NCBI RefSeq assembly: GCF_001262495.1
Contig: NZ_LGYE01000002.1
Coordinates: 1-64,000 of the forward strand
Source: Microbacterium sp. GCS4
GTDB lineage: Bacteria; Actinomycetota; Actinomycetes; Actinomycetales; Microbacteriaceae
Length of the DNA: 64,000 nucleotides
Direction of reading: 5' to 3'
Positions 18,256 through 26,023 of this stretch are shown piece by piece; positions within the stretch are counted from its first letter, which is position 1, and each line of letters begins with the position of its first letter. Below the pieces are notes generated by a model. That model saw only the letters and a list, made by a program, of their open reading frames with translations. It was not told where the DNA came from and searched no databases. The translations under genes were made by a program, and so were the position numbers.

Positions 18256-18305
18256 CGGGCACGTCCGCGACGGCCGCGAGCGCCGTGATCGCTCCGTGAC
18301 CTCTC

Positions 18306-18333
18306 CAGTGTTGACTGTTAACAGTCAACACTG
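18306..18333. promoter_or_regulatory. 28-bp perfect palindrome upstream of tctC
   Basis: Positions 18306-18319 are the exact reverse complement of 18320-18333; the centre is GTTAAC. It contains TTGACT (18311-18316), a good -35 box, with TAGCCT (18335-18340) as a possible -10 box. Binding would block the promoter of the transporter operon. Half-site words match the operator at 17566-17584. A role as GntR operator is inferred. Confidence 0.75.
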
Positions 18334-18383
18334 TTAGCCTCGGTGACGTCGACAACACGGTCGACCCACGTAGAGGAGCAAAG

Positions 18384-19352
18384 ATGCCCCGCATGCGCAT
18401 CACCCGGGCGGCCGCCGCGATCGCCGCCGTCGCAGCCACGGCTCTCGTCCTGTCCGCCTGCACCAAGGTCGAAGAGGGAGAGGATGCCGCGTCGGCATTC
18501 CCCGAGAACGACATCCGCCTCATCATCCAGGCCAACCCCGGCGGCGGATCCGACCTGTCGTCGCGCGCGCTCGCGACCGAGCTCGAGGGCATTCTCGGCG
18601 TCAGCGTGATCCCCGAGAACATGCCGGGCGCCGCCGGCGCCCTCGCGATGGAGTACGTCGGATCGCAGGACCCCGACGGCTACGTGATCGGGTTCGCGCC
18701 GGTCGAGATCGCGATGCTCAACACCACCCAGAGCGCGAACGTCCTGCCCGACGACTTCACCCTGCTGGGACAGATCATGCTCGCACCGGGCGTCATCACG
18801 GTCGGCGCGAACAGCGGCATCGAGTCGCTCGAGGACCTGGTCGACCGGGCGACGTCCGGCGCCGTCACGGTCGCCAATTCCGGAGCGGGCTCGATCTGGG
18901 AGGCCGCGACGATCGGACTCGGCGACGCGACCGACGCCGAGTTCACGCCCGTGCCCTACGACGGCGGAGCCACCGCGGTCTCCGCCGCGGCATCGGGCGA
19001 GACCGTCGCCGCCGTCTCGGGCCTGGGCGAGGCCCTCGCGCAGGGTGAGGCCGTGCGGATCCTCGCCGTCATGAACGACGAGCGCCACCCCGACGCCGAG
19101 GACGTGCCGACGGTCGAGGAGGCCGTGGGCGAGGACGTGCAGTTCGGCGGCTGGGGCGGGATCTACGCGCCGAAGGACCTTCCGGACGACGTCAAGAGCA
19201 CCCTCGAGGCCGCCGTCAAGGAGGCCGTCGAGTCCGACGGCTACCAGAAGTTCCAGAAGGACGCCGGCAACCTCGTGGTCTACCGCGACTCCGCCGCGTG
19301 GACCACCTTCGTCGACGAGCAGTTCGCGCTGTTCAAGGACCTCCTGGGCTGA
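18384..19352 (+). CDS. tctC: Tripartite tricarboxylate transporter substrate-binding lipoprotein (TctC/Bug family)
   Basis: A 322-residue binding protein. The signal peptide ends in lipobox LSAC (Cys26). The mature protein has Bug-family landmarks: IRLIIQANPGGGSDLSSRALA at the start, VIPENMPGAAGALAMEYV, GVITVGANSGIESLEDLVD, VPYDGGATAVSAAASGE and the C-terminal LPDDVKSTLEAAVKEA. Such proteins capture carboxylates, sugar acids or aromatic acids for a TctAB membrane complex. It is preceded by the large palindrome and followed by a strong hairpin, then tctB and tctA. Substrate is undefined. Confidence 0.93.
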   Translation: MPRMRITRAAAAIAAVAATALVLSACTKVEEGEDAASAFPENDIRLIIQANPGGGSDLSSRALATELEGILGVSVIPENMPGAAGALAMEYVGSQDPDGYVIGFAPVEIAMLNTTQSANVLPDDFTLLGQIMLAPGVITVGANSGIESLEDLVDRATSGAVTVANSGAGSIWEAATIGLGDATDAEFTPVPYDGGATAVSAAASGETVAAVSGLGEALAQGEAVRILAVMNDERHPDAEDVPTVEEAVGEDVQFGGWGGIYAPKDLPDDVKSTLEAAVKEAVESDGYQKFQKDAGNLVVYRDSAAWTTFVDEQFALFKDLLG

Positions 19353-19358
19353 GCGGAT

Positions 19359-19386
19359 CGCGGGGCCGGTTCGCGCCGGCCCCGCG
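19359..19386 (+). terminator. Hairpin between tctC and tctB (attenuator-like)
   Basis: An 11-bp GC-only stem (19359-19369 with 19376-19386, arm CGCGGGGCCGG) and a 6-base loop, directly after the tctC stop, without a U-tract. The operon continues, so it probably stabilises the tctC message or partly terminates, giving more binding protein than membrane protein. Confidence 0.7.
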
Positions 19387-19421
19387 GTTCCCCGACCAGC
19401 CGTCACCCCCGAGGAGCATCG

Positions 19422-19979
19422 ATGTCGACTCCCGACACCCCCGCATCCGGCGCCGTCGACGCGGCCGTCGACTCCGGCGACGCGTACCAGGGCGCGCCCG
19501 CGTCCCGCCCGCTCGAGATCCTCTTCGGCGTCGTCTCCCTGGCCGTCACCTCCGGATACCTCGCCCTCGCCTCGCAGATCCCGCTGCGCCGTGAGGCGGC
19601 CCCCGGTCAGATCGACGCCCGATTCTGGCCCCTGGTCATCGCCGTCACGGCGGTCGTGGTCGCCCTCGCGATCCTCGCGATGGCCCTCGCCCGCCCAGCA
19701 CCGGGTCGCGAGGACCTCGAGCGCATCCAACCAGGCGGCTACGTCCGCGTCATCGCGACGCTGGCGATCTCCGGCGCGTTCATCGCGCTGTGGTCGCTCG
19801 GCTCCGTCATCCTGTTCGGCTACCGCATCGAGGTCTTCCCGATCGCGGCGGCCCTCCTGATGGCCGGCCTCATGCTCCTCTACGGCCACCGCCGCTGGCT
19901 GAGCCTCGTCATCTACTCCGTCTCCGTCACGGCGTTCGTGTACGTCGTGTTCGGGATGCTCCTGAGGATTCCCCTGTGA
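19422..19979 (+). CDS. tctB: Tripartite tricarboxylate transporter small membrane subunit (TctB family)
   Basis: A 185-residue protein with a polar N-terminus of about 30 residues and four hydrophobic helices (ILFGVVSLAVTSGYLALASQIPL; FWPLVIAVTAVVVALAILAMAL; VIATLAISGAFIALWSLGSVILF; LSLVIYSVSVTAFVYVVFGMLL). The EAAPGQIDARFWP stretch after helix 1 is typical of TctB. Its TGA overlaps the tctA GTG (19976), as usual for this pair. Confidence 0.92.
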   Translation: MSTPDTPASGAVDAAVDSGDAYQGAPASRPLEILFGVVSLAVTSGYLALASQIPLRREAAPGQIDARFWPLVIAVTAVVVALAILAMALARPAPGREDLERIQPGGYVRVIATLAISGAFIALWSLGSVILFGYRIEVFPIAAALLMAGLMLLYGHRRWLSLVIYSVSVTAFVYVVFGMLLRIPL

Positions 19980-21628
19980 ACGCGCTCATGGAGGGGCTGA
20001 ACTCGCTCCTCGACATCTCGATCCTGCTCTACATGCTCGTGGGCCTCGTGCTCGGCTTCATGGTCGGAGCCTTCCCCGGCATCACCGCGACCATGGCCGT
20101 CGCACTCGCCGCCGGCTTCACGATGACGCTCGAGCCCGTGCAGGGCCTCGCGGTTCTGCTCACGATCTACGTCGCAGCGAACTTCGGCGACCGGGTGCCC
20201 TCGATCCTCATCAACACTCCGGGCACGCCCGCGTCGATCGCCACCACGCTCGACGGGTATCCGATGGCGAAGCAGGGCCGCGCCGGACTGGCGCTCACGA
20301 TCTCCGCGATCGTCTCCGCCGTCGGCATCCTCGCCTCGCTCGTGCTGTTCTCGGTCGCGGCCGTGCCGATCGCGAGCTTCGCCCGCGACTACTTCAAGTC
20401 GCCGGAGCTGTTCGCGCTCGTGGTGTTCGGCATCTCGATCATGATCGGCATCTCGTCGAAGTCGATGCTCAAGGGCATCCTCGCCGGCCTCTTCGGCCTC
20501 ATGCTCGGCACGGTCGGCACGTACGCCGCGACCGCCGATCAGCGTTTCACCTTCGGGGTTCTCGAACTGGTCGAGGGAGTGAACTTCATCGCCGTGATCA
20601 TCGGGCTCTTCGGCATCGCCGAGCTGTTCGACCAGCTGCTCACGTACCGCAAGAGCACCGTGCGCCCGATCTCGAGCCTCGGCCGCTGGTGGCCGAACCG
20701 CTCCGAGCTGCGCCAGAGCGGCCGGGCGACCGCGGTCGGGGGCGCGGTGGGCCTCGGCGTGGGGCTGATCCCGGCGGCCGGCGGCGACATCGCCGGACTC
20801 ATCGGATGGGAGCGGGCGCGCAAGGCGTCGAAGCGTCCCGAGCTGTTCGGGAAGGGGTCGATCGAGGGTGTCGCCGCCTCCGACACGGCCTCCAGCGCGA
20901 CGCTCGGCGGCTCGCTGACGACCACGATGGCGCTCGGCATCCCCGGCGACTCGGTCATGGCCGTCATGATCGGCTCGATGATCATCTGGGGAATCACGCC
21001 CGGACCGACGCTGTTCACCAACCGGCCCGACCTCGTCGTGTCGATCGTCGGCATCATGCTGACAGCGACGATCCTGTCGCTGCTGCTGAGCCTCGTGCGC
21101 ATGAAGGGCATGGTCAAGCTGCTCGACGTGCCGCAGCCGTACCTGTGGAGCGGCATCCTGATCTTCTGCATCATCGGCACGTACGCGACGTCCAACAGCC
21201 TGTCGACCGTCGTGACGATGCTCGTGTTCGGTGTGATCGGCGTGCTGCTCAAGCGGATGCAGGTGCCCGCAGGCCCCGTGGTGCTCGGCCTCCTGCTCGG
21301 CCCGCTCGCCGAGGAGAACCTCGCGCGGACCCTGGCGATCCTCCCGACCCGGCCGTTCTTCGAGGTCGTGAGCCCGATCGCGATCGTGCTGCTCGCCCTC
21401 GCCGTGTTCTCGATCGTGATGCCCGCGATCCGGGCCGCCCGAAAGCCGCGTGCCGAGCGTGCCTCGCTCGAGGACTCGATCCTCGACGACGAGAGCCGCG
21501 AGCAGATCGAGCGTGCGCACGACGAGCTCGCCGCGCAGCCCGACCTGCTGACCTCGACGGTCCGCACCGACGACACCGCCCGCGCGCGCCGGAAGCCGCG
21601 CACCAGTTCCAAGGAGAACGAGAAGTGA
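19976..21628 (+). CDS. tctA: Tripartite tricarboxylate transporter large membrane subunit (TctA family)
   Basis: A 550-residue polytopic transporter with about 12 helices. Typical TctA sequences are present: LVGLVLGFMVGAFPGITATMAV, ILINTPGTPASIATTLDGYPMAKQG, LIPAAGGDIAGLIGWE, SDTASSATLGGSLTTTMALGIPGDS, and ITPGPTLFTNRPDLV. A charged cytoplasmic tail of about 75 residues (residues 478-550) is longer than usual. The GTG at 19976 overlaps the tctB stop; its own stop overlaps the GTG of the DapA-family gene. The complex imports the substrate held by the tctC product using the cation gradient. Confidence 0.95.
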   Translation: MNALMEGLNSLLDISILLYMLVGLVLGFMVGAFPGITATMAVALAAGFTMTLEPVQGLAVLLTIYVAANFGDRVPSILINTPGTPASIATTLDGYPMAKQGRAGLALTISAIVSAVGILASLVLFSVAAVPIASFARDYFKSPELFALVVFGISIMIGISSKSMLKGILAGLFGLMLGTVGTYAATADQRFTFGVLELVEGVNFIAVIIGLFGIAELFDQLLTYRKSTVRPISSLGRWWPNRSELRQSGRATAVGGAVGLGVGLIPAAGGDIAGLIGWERARKASKRPELFGKGSIEGVAASDTASSATLGGSLTTTMALGIPGDSVMAVMIGSMIIWGITPGPTLFTNRPDLVVSIVGIMLTATILSLLLSLVRMKGMVKLLDVPQPYLWSGILIFCIIGTYATSNSLSTVVTMLVFGVIGVLLKRMQVPAGPVVLGLLLGPLAEENLARTLAILPTRPFFEVVSPIAIVLLALAVFSIVMPAIRAARKPRAERASLEDSILDDESREQIERAHDELAAQPDLLTSTVRTDDTARARRKPRTSSKENEK

Positions 21629-22494
21629 CCCGTTACGACATCCTCACCGCCATCCCCACCGCGTTCCACCGCGACGGGAGCCTCGACCTCGAGGGCTCGC
21701 GGTCGATCTTCCGGTTCGTGGGGGAGTCCGGCAACGAGGGGGCCTTCGTGCTCGGCACGACGGGGGAGTTCCCGGCGGTCGACGTCGAGGAGTTCACGGC
21801 ACTCGTGCGCACCGCGCTGGAGGAGCTCGCCGACCGCATGCGCGTGATCGTGCACGTCGGGCGGCCCAGCACGTTCGAGGCGCTCCGCCTGGTCGAGATC
21901 GCGAAGGGTCTGGGCGCCACCGAGTTCGCCGCGCTCACGCCGTACTACCTGAAGTCCTCGGACGACGCGATCTTCGAGTACTTCGAGAAGGTGTCGGATG
22001 CCGTCGGCGACGGGCGTCTGTACGTGTACATCTACCCGGCGCGCAGCGGCAACCCGGTCTCGGTCGATCTGCTGGTGCGGCTCGCGCAGCTGCCGAACGT
22101 CGTCGGCGCCAAGGTCAGCGAGCTGAGCCTCGACGACATCGCGGCCTACCGCGAGGCGGTGCCCGCGGACTTCGAGCTCTACACGGGCGCGGATCGCGAC
22201 CTCATCGCGGCGGTGGACGCCGGTGCGCAGGGCGTCGTGTCGGGCGTCTCCTCGGTGACGCCGAAGCCGTTCCGCGCGCTGGCCGACGCCGGTCGTGCGG
22301 GCGATCCCGCCGCGATCGCCGCGGCCCAGGCGGCGGTCGACGACGTGGTGTCGCTGATCGGCGGCGACATGGCCCGCATGAAGGAGGCGTACCGCGTGCT
22401 CGAGGTTGCCGACGCGCACTGCCGCATGGCGATCGCCGAGCCGACCGACGCCGAGCGCTCCGCGGTCGCGCAGGTCGTGGCGGCGCACCGCTGA
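21625..22494 (+). CDS. DapA/NAL-family lyase (dihydrodipicolinate synthase-like)
   Basis: A 289-residue class I aldolase-fold enzyme. Catalytic features are GTTGE (residues 44-48), Tyr137 in YVYIYPARSG, and the Schiff-base Lys163 (NVVGAKVSEL). The usual substrate-binding context differs from true DapA, and the gene is coupled (GTGA) to a carboxylate transporter, so a catabolic aldolase or dehydratase for the imported acid is more likely than lysine synthesis. AAGGAG lies 9 bases upstream of the GTG at 21625. It is the last gene of the operon; a terminator hairpin follows. The substrate is not predictable from sequence. Confidence 0.87.
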   Translation: MTRYDILTAIPTAFHRDGSLDLEGSRSIFRFVGESGNEGAFVLGTTGEFPAVDVEEFTALVRTALEELADRMRVIVHVGRPSTFEALRLVEIAKGLGATEFAALTPYYLKSSDDAIFEYFEKVSDAVGDGRLYVYIYPARSGNPVSVDLLVRLAQLPNVVGAKVSELSLDDIAAYREAVPADFELYTGADRDLIAAVDAGAQGVVSGVSSVTPKPFRALADAGRAGDPAAIAAAQAAVDDVVSLIGGDMARMKEAYRVLEVADAHCRMAIAEPTDAERSAVAQVVAAHR

Positions 22495-22527
22495 TCTCGT
22501 CCTCCGCCCGTTCCCCGGGCACAATTT

Positions 22528-22559
22528 CGGATGCCGCGGCCGACACGCCGCGGCATCCG
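22528..22559 (+). terminator. Terminator hairpin after the tct-dapA operon
   Basis: A 12-bp perfect stem CGGATGCCGCGG (22528-22539 with 22548-22559) and an 8-base loop, 33 bp after the last stop codon. No long U-tract, as is common in high-GC actinobacteria. Confidence 0.7.
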
Positions 22560-22851
22560 TCGTCTTCACGGCGTGCCACGCACGGTCTCCGAAGCTGTGT
22601 GCGGGCGGGCGGGCGGTCGGACGGGCGGCGGACGGGCGGGCTGTGAGTTCGCAAACCCCGCGATCCCAAAGAATCGCGGATCGTCCCCGCTGTCGCTTGT
22701 GAAATCGAAAGACCCGAGATCAGAAAACACAAGAACAGAAAGAGTTTCACCAAGTTGGGCTGATTTCCTGGTCCAAAATACGCAAATAAACCTAAACTGA
22801 CGTCGTTCGGCGCACGCCGATAACTTCTACGACGATGTAAGGGGTTTGCGA
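22560..22851 (+). promoter_or_regulatory. Long leader/promoter region of the 22852-29163 operon
   Basis: With the preceding terminator this is the only gene-free stretch over 300 bp in the window. It holds a G-rich tract at 22603-22640 and then an unusually AT-rich segment (about 22690-22800) in an otherwise GC-rich chromosome. The AT-rich part contains repeated GAAA words: GAAATCGAAA at 22701-22710 and the small palindrome GAAAGAGTTTC at 22738-22748. These may be sites for the DeoR regulator at 29218-30015. A possible -10 box is TAAACT (22793-22798), with no convincing -35. AAGGGG precedes the ATG at 22852. Confidence 0.45.
22603..22640 (+). repeat. G-run tract with G-quadruplex potential
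   Basis: Six GGG runs occur within 38 bases, separated mostly by single C or short spacers, upstream of a sugar-import operon. The pattern meets the usual rule for intramolecular G-quadruplexes on the coding strand. In a genome this GC-rich it could also be chance. Confidence 0.5.
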
Positions 22852-24175
22852 ATGAAGCTCAGAAAGAGCCTGGCCGTCGCCGTCGCCGGCGCAGCAGCCG
22901 TGGGACTGACAGCCTGTGCCGGTGGTGCCGCACCCACCCAGACCGGTGGCGGGGGAGACGCCGACACCGTGACGTTCCGCTCGTGGAGCCCGATCGAGCA
23001 GACCACGCGCCAGATGATCGAGGCCTTCGAGGCCGAGAACGAGGGATCGTCGATCGACGCGACGATCTTCAACTACCCGGAGTACCTCGTCGACCTGCAG
23101 AGCCGCGCGAGCTCGAACACGATGCCCGACATCGTGGGACTGCAACCCGGGCGCGCTCACCCAGCAGTACCGCGACAACCTCATGCCGCTGCAGGACTGC
23201 GCCGCCGAGACCTGGGGCGACGACTGGCAGGACAAGTTCTACCCGATCGGCATCGAGCAGTCCCGCATGGGCAACCCCGAGGGCGACGAGAACTTCTACT
23301 CGCTGCCGATCCTCACCCAGACCGTGAACCTCTGGGCGAACTCGAACATCTTCGACGACGCCGGACTCGAGGTCCCGAAGACCTGGGACGACCTGAAGAG
23401 CGTCACGGCGGAGCTCTCCGGGGGAGACGCCGCCCCCTTCCTCCTGCCGGCCAAGGACTCCTGGCTGCGCAACGTGGTCTTCCTGCAGATCGCGAACAAC
23501 GTCTCGCCCGGTACCGTCTACGAGGCCGAGGACGGGACGATCCCGTGGACCGACCCCGCGATCGTCGAGTCCTTCTCGTACTGGGGCAAGCTCTTCACCG
23601 ACGGCATCGCCCAGGACGGCGCGATCGGCCTCGACGCCTACCCCTCGGCCGTCAACCAGTTCGAGGCGGGCAACGCCGCGATGATCCCGCTCGGCGCCTG
23701 GTGGATCCAGCAGTCCGACCCGACCAAGTCCGACATCCCGCCGCTCTCCGAGGGCATGGCCGGCTACGAGCCGTTCCTGTTCCCGACCATCCCGGGCGGA
23801 GCCGCCGAGTCGCAGTTCGTCGGCGGCATCGACGTGAGCCTCGGCATCTCGAAGGACACCGCGAACCCGGAGCTCGCCTGCAAGGTGCTCACCGACTTCA
23901 TCGCCGGTTCCGGCGCGCAGAAGCTCGTCAACACCATGAACGACGTGCCCGCCGTGACCGGTCTGTCGCCCGAGGAGTTCACGAGCCAGAAGCAGGAGGA
24001 CATCTGGAACCTCTTCGTGGACGAGTGGCTCCCGAAGGTCCAGTACTCGCGCTACTTCGAGTCGCCCAAGCTCGACCAGGCCGTGGCCGACGCCCTCGCG
24101 GCGATCGCCACGGGTGACTCCACGCCCGAAGAGGCAGCCGCCTCCGTGCAGGCCGTGCAGGACACGCTGAACTGA
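22852..24175 (+). pseudogene. Sugar-binding lipoprotein of CUT1 importer, frameshifted as read
   Basis: Two overlapping frames encode one family 1 solute-binding protein. The first frame (from the ATG at 22852) gives a signal peptide with lipobox LTAC (Cys22) and the first about 95 residues (RSWSPIEQTTRQMIEAFEAEN, EYLVDLQSRASSNTMPDIVGL). The rest, from MPLQDCAAETWGDDWQDKF to the stop at 24175, lies in the +1 frame and is well conserved (VPKTWDDLKSV, AAMIPLGAWWIQQ). Removing one G from the GGG at 23149-23151 restores a continuous 440-codon frame reading GLQPGALTQQYRDN. The rest shows no decay, so this is either a recent inactivating insertion or a sequencing error. It is first of an operon with two permeases. 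If real, the importer would lack its receptor. Confidence 0.85.
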
Positions 24176-24182
24176 CCGACCC

Positions 24183-24229
24183 CGCCGTCGCGGATCCGGA
24201 GCGCCCCTCGCCCCGGATCCGCGACGGCG
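24183..24229 (+). terminator. Strong hairpin between binding-protein and permease genes
   Basis: A 17-bp perfect inverted repeat (24183-24199 with 24213-24229; arms begin CGCCGTCGCGG) and a 13-base loop lie between the binding-protein stop and the permease start. As the operon clearly continues, it is probably a partial terminator or mRNA stabiliser that sets the receptor-to-permease ratio. Confidence 0.75.
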
Positions 24230-24254
24230 CCCACCCGCCTCGAGGGGAGCGCGC

Positions 24255-25145
24255 GTGAAGACACTGACCCGCGAGCGTCTGGTCGGCCTGGCCTTCCTGG
24301 CGCCGACGCTGATCCTGTTCGCCGTCTTCGTCGTCTATCCGATCGTCTACAACGTCCAGGCCAGCACGCTGGACTGGGACGGCGTCAACGCCGGGACCTT
24401 CGTCGGAGCCGGCAACTATGGAGAGCTGTTCCAGGACCCCACGTTCCTCATCACGCTGCGCAACTCGGCGTTCTGGATCGTGCTGACCATCATCCCGCAG
24501 GCGCTCATCGGCTTCCTGCTCGCCGTCGCCCTCAACCAGGGGCTTCGCGGCAGCACCCTGTACCGCGCGATCTTCTTCATCCCGGCGATCCTGTCGCCGG
24601 TCGTGGTCGGCATCGTCTGGCAGCGCATCCTCGACCCGTTCAACGGCGTCCTCACCAGCCTCGGCGAGGCCACGGGCCTCGAATTCCTCGGTGGGAACTA
24701 CCTCAGCGATCCGCAGACGGCGATCTTCGCGGTCATCTTCGTGAACGTCTGGATGTGGACCGGCTTCTCGATGCTGTTCTACCTCGCCGGCCTCCAGCTG
24801 ATCGACCCGAGCCTCGTGGAGGCCGCCCGCATCGACGGCGCGAACGGATTCCAGACCATGGTCCGCATCACCTTCCCGCTGCTGAAGACGACGACGCTGT
24901 CGCTCGTGCTGCTCGGGATCATCGGGTCGCTCAAGACCTTCGAGCTCGTGTACGTGCTGACTCAGGGCGGCCCGAACCACGCCTCGGAGATGCTGCCGAC
25001 CTTCGCGTTCCTCGAGGCCTTCCAGTTGCAGAACGTCGGCTACGCCTCGACCATCAGCGTCGTGCTCCTCGTGATCGCGGTCGTCAGCTCGCTGTCGATG
25101 GTGCGCGTCTTCGGAGCCGGATTCATCACGGGAGACGAGAAATGA
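24255..25145 (+). CDS. CUT1 sugar ABC transporter permease (MalF/UgpA type)
   Basis: A 296-residue permease with six helices starting VGLAFLAPTLILFAVFVVYPIVYN. The external segment after helix 1 (STLDWDGVNAGTFVGAGNY) and the EAA loop (PSLVEAARIDGANGFQTMVRITFPLL) are typical. The GTG start is replaced here by ATG-independent GTGAAG at 24255, with GAGGGGAGC just upstream. It overlaps the next permease by ATGA. No ATPase gene is nearby. Confidence 0.93.
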   Translation: MKTLTRERLVGLAFLAPTLILFAVFVVYPIVYNVQASTLDWDGVNAGTFVGAGNYGELFQDPTFLITLRNSAFWIVLTIIPQALIGFLLAVALNQGLRGSTLYRAIFFIPAILSPVVVGIVWQRILDPFNGVLTSLGEATGLEFLGGNYLSDPQTAIFAVIFVNVWMWTGFSMLFYLAGLQLIDPSLVEAARIDGANGFQTMVRITFPLLKTTTLSLVLLGIIGSLKTFELVYVLTQGGPNHASEMLPTFAFLEAFQLQNVGYASTISVVLLVIAVVSSLSMVRVFGAGFITGDEK

Positions 25146-26023
25146 GCGAGACCAGGACGCTGATCGTCCCCGAGACCCGGCGTCGGGCGGCGCGCAGCCA
25201 TGGAGCCCCCGGTCGCCGTGTGGGCTGGCTGCACGTCGTGCTCGTGCCGCTCGCCGTGCTGTGGCTGATCCCGATCATCATGGTCGTCGGGCTCTCGCTC
25301 ATGCCGCCGAACAATCCGACGACGCAGTTCTTCGGGATGTTCCCGCAGGAGTTCAGCCTCCGGAACTACCTGACCATCTGGGAGCAGAACCCGATCCTGC
25401 TGCATCTGCTCAACAGCCTGCTGATCACTGTCCCCTCGGTCGTGTTGGTGTGCCTGCTCGGCTCGATGGCGGCGTTCGCCCTCGCTCGGCTCCGTGTGCC
25501 CCTCAAGGCACTGATCTTCGGGGTCCTCATCCTCGCGCTGATCCTGCCGATGTCGAGCATCGTCGTCGCGACCTTCCGCATCCTGCAGTCCATGCAGCTG
25601 TACAACAACATCGCGGGTCTCGTGCTCGTGTACACCGCCCTGGGCCTGCCGTTCGCGGTCATCATCATCCGCACCTCCTACCTCGCGATCCCGCTCGAGA
25701 CCTACGAGGCCGCCCGACTCGACGGCGCCAGCGCGTGGCAGATCTTCTGGCGCATCTACCTGCCGCTCGGCAAGCCCGCGCTCGCGGTGGTCGCGGTGTG
25801 GCAGACCATGATGAGCTGGAACGACTTCCTGCTCCCGCTCGTCACGCTCGGCGACAACGAGCTCAAGCCGCTCACGCTCGTGCCGCTCGCGTACCGGGGC
25901 ATGTACCTGTCGCAGCCGGGCGCCCTGTTCGCGATCCTCGTGCTCATCTCGGTGCCGGTCGTGCTGCTGTTCGTCTTCATCCAGAAGTACCTGGTGAACG
26001 GGCTCTCGGGGGCGATCAAGTGA
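25142..26023 (+). CDS. CUT1 sugar ABC transporter permease (MalG type)
   Basis: A 293-residue permease with a basic N-terminus (residues 1-28) and six helices (WLHVVLVPLAVLWLIPIIMVVGLSL first). The EAA loop reads LETYEAARLDGASAWQIFWRIYLPLG, and the MMSWNDFLLPLVTLGD region is typical of MalG homologues. The ATG overlaps the previous stop; its TGA overlaps the GTG of the kinase gene, so import and phosphorylation are translationally coupled. Confidence 0.93.
   Translation: MSETRTLIVPETRRRAARSHGAPGRRVGWLHVVLVPLAVLWLIPIIMVVGLSLMPPNNPTTQFFGMFPQEFSLRNYLTIWEQNPILLHLLNSLLITVPSVVLVCLLGSMAAFALARLRVPLKALIFGVLILALILPMSSIVVATFRILQSMQLYNNIAGLVLVYTALGLPFAVIIIRTSYLAIPLETYEAARLDGASAWQIFWRIYLPLGKPALAVVAVWQTMMSWNDFLLPLVTLGDNELKPLTLVPLAYRGMYLSQPGALFAILVLISVPVVLLFVFIQKYLVNGLSGAIK

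Noticed and set aside
17563..18340. Integration attachment sites formed by the two TTAAC palindromes
   Set aside because: No integrase or tRNA is near, and the palindromes sit exactly at promoters of a regulator and a transporter, so an operator role explains them.
22495..22851. Small RNA or riboswitch in the long leader
   Set aside because: Apart from a terminator hairpin, a G-rich tract and GAAA words, I see no conserved riboswitch core or promoter-terminator pair of an RNA gene.
23146..23183. Programmed ribosomal frameshift in the binding-protein gene
   Set aside because: There is no slippery heptamer or following pseudoknot, and the protein family is never made this way; an indel or sequencing error is simpler.
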